Shown here: piece by piece, positions 1-5,763 of the stretch
Position numbering within the stretch: the first letter of the stretch is position 1
How the letters are laid out: every line of letters starts with the position of its first letter
NCBI GenBank assembly: GCA_016302625.1
Contig: JAEDNG010000064.1
Coordinates: 1 to 5,763 of the forward strand
Length of the DNA: 5,763 nucleotides
Direction of reading: 5' to 3'
From: Clostridiaceae bacterium
GTDB lineage: Bacteria; Bacillota; Clostridia; Oscillospirales; Acutalibacteraceae
The notes under the pieces: generated by a model
What the model saw: the letters and a program-made list of their open reading frames with translations, nothing else
What the model was told of the DNA's origin: nothing
Database searches by the model: none
Program-made: the position numbers and the translations under genes

Positions 1-72
1 GCGATGTACCGCGATTTCGAGCGCCACGCTTATGAGGAAACCTGCAATCTGTTTAAAAAGGAGGTGCGGTAA
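1..72 (+). CDS. 3' end of an upstream gene, probably NfnA-like FAD/NAD-binding subunit (partial)
   Basis: An open frame enters from the left edge and ends at TAA 70-72, giving 23 codons that read AMYRDFERHAYEETCNLFKK and then EVR. Too little remains to show a domain. The identification rests on position: in Clostridia the gene just upstream of a stand-alone gltA/nfnB-type gene is usually the small subunit, a sulfide/dihydroorotate dehydrogenase-like FAD/NAD-binding protein (NfnA). The charged, helix-like tail is compatible with that family's C-terminus. The stop codon directly abuts the next start codon, and the next gene's ribosome binding site lies inside these last codons, so the two are almost certainly one operon and translationally coupled. 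That an open frame ends here is clear; the product name is an inference. Confidence 0.55.
   Translation, partial: AMYRDFERHAYEETCNLFKKEVR
57..66 (+). promoter_or_regulatory. Ribosome binding site of the gltA/nfnB gene, inside the upstream coding end
   Basis: AAAGGAGGTG is a full match to the anti-Shine-Dalgarno end of 16S rRNA and lies 6 bases before ATG 73. A second in-frame ATG at 85 would be 18 bases away, so this site decides for the start at 73. It overlaps the last codons of the preceding gene, which favours coupled translation. Confidence 0.85.
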
Positions 73-1458
73 ATGGCTGCAAATATGAGTCTTAAAAAGA
101 ACGAGATGCCGGTTCAGGAGCCGGACGTCCGTAATCATAATTTTTCCGAGGTTGCTCTCGGCTACAGCGAGGAAACCGCGCTTGACGAGGCGGCGCGCTG
201 CCTTAACTGCAAAAATATGCCGTGTGTATCAGGCTGTCCTGTGAATATTCACATTCCGGCATTTATCGAAAAGGTTAAAGAAGGCGATTTTGAGGGGGCT
301 TATCAGGTGATAGCCGAGTCTTCAAGCCTTCCCGCCGTCTGCGGCAGAGTTTGTCCGCAGGAAACCCAGTGCGAGTCAAAGTGCGTTCGCGGAATAAAGG
401 GCGAGCCTGTCGGTATCGGCAGACTTGAACGTTTCGTTGCCGACTGGCACAATGAGCATGCAAAGGAAAATGTAAAATGTCCTGAGCCTAACGGTCACAA
501 GGTTGCTGTTGTCGGCTCAGGCCCATCGGGACTTACATGCGCCGGCGATCTTGCCAAAAAAGGCTATAAGGTTTCGGTTTTCGAGGCTTTACACACCGCA
601 GGCGGAGTACTGGTATACGGTATTCCCGAGTTCCGTCTGCCTAAGAAAATCGTTCAGAAAGAGGTCGACACTTTAAAAGAGCTCGGCGTTGAGATTGATA
701 CCGACGTTATAATCGGTAAAACCCTTACCGTTGACGAGCTTTTTGACATGGGCTATGAGGCTGTGTTTATCGGCTCGGGAGCGGGACTTCCGCGATTTAT
801 GGGAATCGAGGGCGAGGCTCTCTGCGGCGTTTATTCTGCAAATGAGTTCTTAACCAGAAACAACCTTATGAAGTCCTACAAGGACGGCAGTGCCACGCCT
901 GTTATGCAGGCTAAAAAGACTGTCGTTGTCGGCGGCGGAAATGTCGCGATGGACGCGGCGAGAACCGCTAAGCGCTTGGGCGCGGACGTTACAATCGTTT
1001 ACCGCCGCACCGAGCATGAGCTGCCTGCCCGCCGCGAGGAGGTTGAGCATGCAATGGAGGAGGGAATTGAGTTTAAATTCCTTACCAATCCGATAAAAAT
1101 AAACGGCGAGGACGGCTGGGTTAAGAGCGTGCTTTGCCAGGAAATGAAGCTTTCCGAGCCCGACGAATCCGGCCGCGCGCGTCCTATCCCTGTTGAGGGC
1201 AGTGAATACGAGATTGAAGCCGACTGTGTTATTATGTCTATCGGTACATCTCCGAACCCGCTTATCAAATCAACAACCGCCGGTCTCGATGTAAATAAAC
1301 GCGGCGGAATTATCGTAAACGAGGAAACCGGAGCTACTTCAAAACCGGGAGTTTACGCGGGCGGAGACGCTGTAACAGGCGCCGCCACCGTTATCCTTGC
1401 AATGGGCGCAGGTAAAACCGCGGCTAAAGCCATTGATGAGTATATTTCTTCAAAATAA
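73..1458 (+). CDS. gltA: GltA/NfnB-family NADPH-dependent iron-sulfur flavoprotein (glutamate synthase small-subunit-like; probable large subunit of NfnAB)
   Basis: This 461-residue cytosolic flavoprotein belongs to the GltD/GltA/NfnB family, whose members pass electrons between NADPH, FAD and iron-sulfur clusters. Residues 30-125 form the N-terminal cluster domain, with C43, C46, C51, C55, C90, C94, C100 and C104. The first FAD-binding fold starts at VAVVGSGPSGL (144-154). The NADPH fold carries VVVGGGNVAMDAAR (284-297), followed by the arginine-rich RRTEHELPARREE (311-323) expected to contact the NADP phosphate. The second FAD contact is GVYAGGDAV (426-434). Length matches the stand-alone homologues (about 450-470). 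No large glutamate synthase subunit is present, and an NfnA-like gene seems to precede it. I therefore favour the NfnB role (reduced ferredoxin plus NADH with NADP+) over true glutamate synthase; automated annotation would usually say glutamate synthase small subunit. The gene ends before a strong terminator. Confidence 0.93.
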   Translation: MAANMSLKKNEMPVQEPDVRNHNFSEVALGYSEETALDEAARCLNCKNMPCVSGCPVNIHIPAFIEKVKEGDFEGAYQVIAESSSLPAVCGRVCPQETQCESKCVRGIKGEPVGIGRLERFVADWHNEHAKENVKCPEPNGHKVAVVGSGPSGLTCAGDLAKKGYKVSVFEALHTAGGVLVYGIPEFRLPKKIVQKEVDTLKELGVEIDTDVIIGKTLTVDELFDMGYEAVFIGSGAGLPRFMGIEGEALCGVYSANEFLTRNNLMKSYKDGSATPVMQAKKTVVVGGGNVAMDAARTAKRLGADVTIVYRRTEHELPARREEVEHAMEEGIEFKFLTNPIKINGEDGWVKSVLCQEMKLSEPDESGRARPIPVEGSEYEIEADCVIMSIGTSPNPLIKSTTAGLDVNKRGGIIVNEETGATSKPGVYAGGDAVTGAATVILAMGAGKTAAKAIDEYISSK

Positions 1459-1475
1459 TATTCCTTTTATATTAA

Positions 1476-1503
1476 GCAGTCGCTGTCAGGCGGCTGCCTT
1501 TTT
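1476..1503 (+). terminator. Intrinsic terminator after the gltA/nfnB gene
   Basis: GCAGTCGC (1476-1483) pairs with GCGGCTGC (1490-1497) over 8 base pairs including one G-U, with a 6-base loop TGTCAG. One C and five T residues (1499-1503) follow. It lies 17 bases past the gltA/nfnB stop codon and separates that operon from uvrA. Confidence 0.85.
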
Positions 1504-1550
1504 GATATTGTAATGCAGTCTGGGAAATATAAAATAAAAGGCGAAAAAGG

Positions 1551-1579
1551 TTTACTTTATTATTTTTTTGTATTAAAAT
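1551..1579 (+). promoter_or_regulatory. Candidate sigma-A promoter for uvrA
   Basis: TTTACT (1551-1556, 4 of 6 to TTGACA) and TAAAAT (1574-1579, 5 of 6 to TATAAT) are separated by exactly 17 bases, in an AT-rich stretch. This would start transcription near 1586, leaving a leader of roughly 28 bases that contains the uvrA ribosome binding site. It lies after the preceding terminator, where uvrA needs a promoter. No clear LexA operator overlaps it. Confidence 0.5.
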
Positions 1580-1613
1580 AGAAATGATAATGTGAAACAC
1601 CGAGGAGATATAA

Positions 1614-4451
1614 ATGGCAAACGATAAAATTATTATTAAGGGCGCGTGCGAGCATAATTTAAAAAATGTGAATGTCGAAATTCCGAGGGACAAGCTTATT
1701 GTTTTTACCGGACTATCGGGCAGCGGTAAATCCTCTCTTGCGTTCGATACTATATACGCGGAGGGGCAAAGGCGGTATGTCGAGTCGCTTTCATCTTATG
1801 CAAGACAGTTTTTGGGACAGATGGAAAAGCCTAATGTCGACAGTATCGAGGGACTTTCTCCCGCAATTTCAATAGACCAGAAAACCACCTCTAAAAATCC
1901 GCGTTCGACCGTCGGAACGGTGACCGAGATATACGATTACCTGCGCCTTTTGTACGCGCGGGTGGGCGTGCCGCACTGTCCGGTATGCGGCAAGGAAATC
2001 AGCCAGCAGACCACCGACCAGATTGTGGATAAGGTAATGGCTTTGCCCGCGGGGAGCAAGATACAAATTTTGTCCCCGATAGTCAAGGGAAGAAAGGGCG
2101 AGCATACAAAGGAACTTGAACACGCAAGAAAACAGGGTTATGTCCGTGTCAGAATTGACGGAAACATGTACGACCTGTCAGAAGAAATAAAGCTTGAAAA
2201 AAATAAAAAGCATATGATTGAGATAGTCGTTGACCGTCTTGTGGTTAAGGATGAAATTCGTTCCAGACTTGCGGACAGCGTTGAAACCGCCGCCGAAATT
2301 TCGGGCGGACTTATAGCGGTCGATGTGATAGGCGGGGAGGAAATGCAGTTTTCCCAGAGCTTTGCCTGCGACGAGCACGGTATAAGCATACCCGAGCTTA
2401 CTCCGACCATGTTTTCCTTTAACAGTCCGTTCGGCGCATGTCCGACCTGCACGGGACTCGGAATATTTATGAAGGTTAATCCCAAGCTTGTTATAAACGA
2501 CGAAAGCAAGTCGCTTTTGGACGGCGCGATAAGGGCTTCGGGCTGGGGCGTAAACTCATGGTTTTATCCCGATTCGGGAAGTATCGCTACCATGTACTAT
2601 AACGGGCTTGCCGAGTATTTCGGTTTTGATATAAATACTCCTTATAAGGATTTGTCCGACGAAGCAAAGCACGCGGTTCTCTACGGAACGGGAGATACTA
2701 AGCTTAAGCTTAAAAGAAACAGCGACTGGGGCGGCGGCACATATGAAGCGCCGTTCGAGGGGGTTATAAACAATCTTGAACGCCGTTACAGAGAAACCCA
2801 GAGCGACCACGCACGTGCGGAAATCGAAAGCTATATGACAGAGCTGCCGTGTCCCGACTGTCACGGAGCGAGACTTAAGCCCGAATATTTAGCGGTCACG
2901 GTCGGCGGCAAAAATATAAAGGAATTCTGCGATATGTCGGTGACCGACGAGCTTAAATTTATAAATTCGCTGAAATTCGGACAGCGCGACGGCATGATTG
3001 CAAAGCCTATTATAAAGGAAATCCGCGAACGGCTTACCTTTCTTGAAAGCGTCGGTCTTGAATACCTTAATTTGTCACGCTCTTCGGGTACTCTTTCGGG
3101 CGGCGAAAGCCAGAGAATAAGACTTGCAACCCAGATAGGCTCGTCCTTAATGGGTGTGCTTTACATTCTTGACGAGCCGAGTATCGGACTTCATCAGAGG
3201 GATAACGACCGGCTGATAGCTACTCTTAAGCGTCTGCGCGACCTTGGAAACACGGTAATTGTCGTCGAGCATGACGAGGACACAATGCGCGCCGCAGATT
3301 ATATTGTAGACGTAGGCCCGGGAGCGGGTATTCACGGCGGAAATATCGTCTTTTCGGGAACCGTTCCCGAGCTTGAAAAATGCACAGAGTCGATAACCTC
3401 GGATTATCTGACCGGAAGAAAGAAAATTCCGGTGCCGAGAACGCGGCGAAAGGGTAACGGAGCATTTCTTGACATACGTGGAGCCGCCGAAAACAATCTC
3501 AAAAAAATCAATGTTAAAATTCCGCTTAATACATTCGTGTGCGTTACGGGCGTTTCGGGAAGCGGTAAATCCTCCTTTGTAAACGACATTGTATATAAGG
3601 TTTTAGCAAATAAACTCAACAACGCGAAAACCATTCCGGGCGCTTACAAATCCTTTGAGGGAATAGAAAATCTTGATAAGGTCATTAACATCGACCAGGC
3701 GCCGATTGGCAGAACGCCGCGCTCAAACCCTGCGACATATACAGGGGTATTCGGCGATATCCGCGAGCTTTTCGCCTCCACAAAGGATGCGAAAATGCAC
3801 GGATACACCGCCGGAAGATTTTCCTTCAATGTTAAAGGCGGACGTTGCGAGGCGTGTCAGGGCGACGGTATTTTAAAGATTGAAATGCACTTTTTACCCG
3901 ATATTTACGTCCCCTGTGAGGTATGCGGCGGAAAGCGCTACAACCGTGAAACGCTTAATGTTAAATACAAGGGCAAAAGTATTTACGATGTGCTTGAAAT
4001 GACGGTCGAGGAGGGTATGAACTTCTTCCAAAGCATACCCAAAATCCACCGAAAGCTTAAAACACTTTTTGATGTGGGACTCGGCTATATTAAAATCGGA
4101 CAGCCTGCGACAACCCTTTCGGGGGGTGAAGCTCAGCGTGTTAAATTAGCCGCCGAGTTGTCAAAGCGGAGCACCGGAAAAACAATTTATATTCTTGATG
4201 AGCCGACAACCGGACTTCACACCGCCGACGTGCACAAGCTTATCGAGGTTTTGCAGAGGTTTGTAGAGTCCGGCAACACCGTGCTTGTAATCGAGCATAA
4301 TCTGGACGTTATCAAGACCGCCGATTATATAATTGACTTAGGCCCCGAGGGCGGAGACAGGGGCGGCACGGTCGTATGCACCGGAACTCCCGAAAAGGTC
4401 GCCGTCTGCGAAGTCTCCTACACAGGCAAATTTTTAAAGAAGTTACTTTAA
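1614..4451 (+). CDS. uvrA: Excinuclease ABC subunit A (UvrA), nucleotide excision repair damage sensor
   Basis: UvrA is the DNA-binding ATPase that dimerises, scans DNA for bulky lesions and loads UvrB, after which UvrC cuts on both sides. At 945 residues it has the normal family length. ATPase module I shows Walker A GLSGSGKSS (33-41), signature LSGGES (494-499), Walker B YILDEP (517-522) and H553. Module II shows Walker A GVSGSGKSS (646-654), signature LSGGEA (835-840), Walker B YILDEP (859-864) and H895. The UvrB-binding and insertion regions lie inside module I at roughly 130-400. Cysteine pairs C122/C125 and C413/C416 probably form one zinc site. A second uses C252, H255, C276 and C279, and the third, near the DNA-contacting glycine-rich segment, uses C745, C748, C768 and C771. 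The ATG is supported by GAGGAG at 1602-1607, 6 bases upstream. All catalytic motifs are intact. uvrB and uvrC are not in the window. Confidence 0.98.
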   Translation: MANDKIIIKGACEHNLKNVNVEIPRDKLIVFTGLSGSGKSSLAFDTIYAEGQRRYVESLSSYARQFLGQMEKPNVDSIEGLSPAISIDQKTTSKNPRSTVGTVTEIYDYLRLLYARVGVPHCPVCGKEISQQTTDQIVDKVMALPAGSKIQILSPIVKGRKGEHTKELEHARKQGYVRVRIDGNMYDLSEEIKLEKNKKHMIEIVVDRLVVKDEIRSRLADSVETAAEISGGLIAVDVIGGEEMQFSQSFACDEHGISIPELTPTMFSFNSPFGACPTCTGLGIFMKVNPKLVINDESKSLLDGAIRASGWGVNSWFYPDSGSIATMYYNGLAEYFGFDINTPYKDLSDEAKHAVLYGTGDTKLKLKRNSDWGGGTYEAPFEGVINNLERRYRETQSDHARAEIESYMTELPCPDCHGARLKPEYLAVTVGGKNIKEFCDMSVTDELKFINSLKFGQRDGMIAKPIIKEIRERLTFLESVGLEYLNLSRSSGTLSGGESQRIRLATQIGSSLMGVLYILDEPSIGLHQRDNDRLIATLKRLRDLGNTVIVVEHDEDTMRAADYIVDVGPGAGIHGGNIVFSGTVPELEKCTESITSDYLTGRKKIPVPRTRRKGNGAFLDIRGAAENNLKKINVKIPLNTFVCVTGVSGSGKSSFVNDIVYKVLANKLNNAKTIPGAYKSFEGIENLDKVINIDQAPIGRTPRSNPATYTGVFGDIRELFASTKDAKMHGYTAGRFSFNVKGGRCEACQGDGILKIEMHFLPDIYVPCEVCGGKRYNRETLNVKYKGKSIYDVLEMTVEEGMNFFQSIPKIHRKLKTLFDVGLGYIKIGQPATTLSGGEAQRVKLAAELSKRSTGKTIYILDEPTTGLHTADVHKLIEVLQRFVESGNTVLVIEHNLDVIKTADYIIDLGPEGGDRGGTVVCTGTPEKVAVCEVSYTGKFLKKLL

Positions 4452-4503
4452 ATTTACACATTATTCACCAATATAAAGTGTAACAATATTAAAATGTAAG
4501 CTA

Positions 4504-4511
4504 TGGGGTGA
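4504..4511 (+). promoter_or_regulatory. Ribosome binding site supporting a GTG start
   Basis: TGGGGTGA matches GGAGGTGA at 6 of 8 positions and lies 9 bases before GTG 4521. No ATG in this frame precedes the conserved N-terminal residues: the nearby ATG at 4503 is in another frame and stops after two codons. The GTG is therefore the likely start. The site is weaker than those of the neighbouring genes, suggesting modest expression. Confidence 0.55.
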
Positions 4512-4520
4512 AACGGCGAA

Positions 4521-5363
4521 GTGTTCGGATATATCAGAATTGCAAAACCGGAGCTTAAGGTAAAGGAATACGAGATGTATAAGGCGGTTTACTGCTCCCT
4601 TTGCAGAACGCTCGGTAAAAAATACGGTATCTGGTCGCGCTTTACGCTAAGCTATGATTTTACCTTTTTAGCCCTGCTTAATATGTCGATGACAGACGGG
4701 TGCGACCCGATAGAGAAAAAACGCTGCGTCTGCAATCCGTTAAAAAAATGCAATTACTGTAAAAACGATGAATCGCTGTTAATGCCGTCCGCCGCGGCAA
4801 TGATAATGATGTATTACAAATTGCTTGATAATCTTAACGACGAAAAGGGCTTAAAAAAAATAGGATATATTTTAATAAAGCCGCTCTTTTCACATGCGAG
4901 AAATAAGGCTAAAAAAGAATATCCGCAGATTGATAAAATTATTTCCGAATATATCGCGGCTCAGAACGCGCTCGAAAGGGACGGATGCGCCGAGCTTGAT
5001 AAGGCGGCTGACCCTACCGCTAAGGCTCTGGCTGAGCTTTTGCGGCTTTGCAGCGACGATGAGCGGCAAAAAAGAGTGTTAGAGAGGATAGGCTACTGTC
5101 TTGGACGTTATATTTATCTTATCGACGCGGCGTGCGATTTGCCGCAGGATATCAAAAAAGGCTCATACAACTGCTTGAAATATGAGACTGAAGGAGAGCC
5201 TTCGGAATATGCGAAAAAACGTATCGTTCCACAGCTTTATTTCTGCTCAAACGAGGCGGGAAAGGCTTTTGAGCTTTTGGACGTAAAAAAATACAAGCCT
5301 ATTCTCGGAAATATTATATATTTAGGTTTAGAGGACACTTTTAAAAAGGAGCTTAAAGTATGA
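4521..5363 (+). CDS. DUF5685-like family protein of unknown function, cysteine-rich with two Asp-rich motifs
   Basis: I recognise this 280-residue protein as DUF5685-like from its N-terminus (MFGYIRIAKPELKVKEYEMY, then a CxxC and LGKKYG). The family is found mainly in Firmicutes and has no established function. Cysteines C25/C28, C61, C69, C71, C77 and C80 could bind a metal or cluster. After that the protein is predicted to be mostly helical, with no signal peptide and no obvious membrane segment, so it is probably cytosolic or peripheral. Two acidic motifs stand out: YYKLLDNLNDE (98-108) and LGRYIYLIDAACDLPQDIKK (194-213) followed by GSYN. These resemble the DxxxD motifs of squalene/phytoene synthases, an inference only. 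The gene starts with GTG 69 bases after uvrA, with no clear terminator between, and its stop overlaps the next start (ATGA), linking it to the J-domain protein. Coding status is certain, the family name fairly sure, the function unknown. Confidence 0.85.
   Translation: MFGYIRIAKPELKVKEYEMYKAVYCSLCRTLGKKYGIWSRFTLSYDFTFLALLNMSMTDGCDPIEKKRCVCNPLKKCNYCKNDESLLMPSAAAMIMMYYKLLDNLNDEKGLKKIGYILIKPLFSHARNKAKKEYPQIDKIISEYIAAQNALERDGCAELDKAADPTAKALAELLRLCSDDERQKRVLERIGYCLGRYIYLIDAACDLPQDIKKGSYNCLKYETEGEPSEYAKKRIVPQLYFCSNEAGKAFELLDVKKYKPILGNIIYLGLEDTFKKELKV
5345..5351 (+). promoter_or_regulatory. Ribosome binding site of the J-domain gene, inside the preceding coding end
   Basis: AAAGGAG lies 8 bases before ATG 5360 and within the last codons of the preceding gene. 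It fixes the start of the J-domain protein and, with the ATGA overlap, points to coupled translation. Confidence 0.8.
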
Positions 5364-5763
5364 CAGACCCTTATGCGGTGCTCGGCGTTTCCAAAAACGC
5401 GAGCGATGACGAAATCAAAAGCGCTTACAGAGAATTAGCGAGAAAATATCATCCCGATAATTACGCCGATAATCCGCTTTCCGACCTTGCGGGCGAGAAA
5501 ATGAAGGAAATCAACGAGGCGTACGATATGATTATGGAGGAGCGCCGTTCGGGCAAGAAAACCGGAGGCAGCTCATATAACGCCAACGCAAGCTCGTCTT
5601 TTCCGGAGGTTAGAAGCCTTATAAATCAGGGCAGACTCGAGCAGGCGCAGGAGGTGCTTGACGGTGTACCGCCCCAGTCGCGCGACGCGGAATGGTATTT
5701 CTTAAACGGCACGGTGCTTTACCGCCGCGGCTGGTTTGATCAGGCATTTACAAGCTTTGCCAC
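5360..5763 (+). CDS. J-domain (DnaJ-like) protein with TPR-like region, 3' part outside the window
   Basis: The first 134 residues are visible; the frame runs off the right edge. Residues 2-62 form a J domain: DPYAVLGVSKNASDDEIK, a basic helix II (AYRELARKYH), the HPD motif at H31-P32-D33, and helix III ending in INEAYDMIMEE. J domains stimulate the ATPase of an Hsp70 (DnaK) partner. A Gly/Ser/Asn-rich linker (about 64-80) leads into a TPR-like helical region (81-134) with GRLEQAQEVL and, one repeat later, YRRGWFDQAFTSFA. There is no Gly/Phe region or cysteine-rich zinc domain in the visible part, so this is a specialised J protein (class C type) rather than the general chaperone DnaJ. The TPRs may bring a client or partner to Hsp70. 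It overlaps the preceding gene by 4 bases (ATGA), so both products are probably made together. Whether the unseen part has more TPRs or a membrane segment cannot be said. Confidence 0.92.
   Translation, partial: MTDPYAVLGVSKNASDDEIKSAYRELARKYHPDNYADNPLSDLAGEKMKEINEAYDMIMEERRSGKKTGGSSYNANASSSFPEVRSLINQGRLEQAQEVLDGVPPQSRDAEWYFLNGTVLYRRGWFDQAFTSFA

Noticed and set aside
1502..1533. Alternative promoter TTGATA (1502-1507) with TATAAA (1528-1533)
   Set aside because: Each hexamer is good, but the spacer is 20 bases, too long for a normal sigma-A promoter, and the -35 overlaps the terminator T-tract.
1538..1560. Possible LexA/SOS operator upstream of uvrA (CGAA at 1542-1545 followed by a TTTAC)
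   Set aside because: The Firmicute box needs CGAAC, four bases, GTTCG. Only the first half is approximated and the second half does not match, so SOS control is not supported by the sequence.
1472..1693. A minus-strand frame of 73 codons spanning the gltA-uvrA gap, with a hydrophobic stretch
   Set aside because: It crosses the terminator, the promoter region and the start of uvrA. The hydrophobicity comes from AT-rich non-coding sequence read backwards.
275..4000. Many open frames of 60-120 codons on the other strand and in other frames within gltA and uvrA
   Set aside because: They lie wholly or mostly inside well-conserved genes and have no family resemblance; they are by-products of the real coding frames.
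4454..4483. Inverted repeat TTACAC/GTGTAA after uvrA as a terminator
   Set aside because: The stem is only 6 bp and AT-rich, with an 18-base loop and no following T-run.
1..5763. Mobile elements, CRISPR repeats, tRNA genes, riboswitches or a novel defence system
   Set aside because: No direct repeats, terminal inverted repeats, transposase or nuclease-toxin motifs, or structured leader were seen. The genes are housekeeping or core-type.

Overview
The window reads as an ordinary chromosomal stretch of a Clostridia-class Firmicute, most likely a gut Oscillospiraceae/Ruminococcaceae-type anaerobe. This is inferred from the UvrA sequence style, the perfect Firmicute-type Shine-Dalgarno sites, the paired GltA/NfnB-type flavoprotein, the DUF5685-like protein and the moderate base composition. 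I see no mobile element, CRISPR array, tRNA or rRNA. All genes lie on the + strand.

Region 1 (1-1503): the last codons of an upstream gene, probably the small NfnA-like FAD/NAD-binding subunit, run directly (TAA then ATG) into a complete 461-residue GltA/NfnB-family iron-sulfur flavoprotein. A clear intrinsic terminator follows. Together they look like an NfnAB-type transhydrogenase that exchanges electrons among NADH, NADPH and ferredoxin.

Region 2 (1504-4451): a plausible sigma-A promoter leads to a complete uvrA (945 residues) with both ATPase modules intact. It stands apart from uvrB, at least within this window.

Region 3 (4452-5763): after a 69-base gap with no convincing terminator comes a GTG-started 280-residue protein of a family of unknown function (recognised as DUF5685-like). 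It overlaps by four bases (ATGA) the start of a J-domain protein with a TPR-like region that leaves the window. The two look translationally coupled.

The most interesting signal is in the DUF5685-like protein. It carries two aspartate-rich motifs whose order and local spacing resemble the two substrate-Mg2+ motifs of squalene/phytoene synthases, plus a cysteine-rich N-terminal part. This is a hypothesis from motif reading, not an established function.
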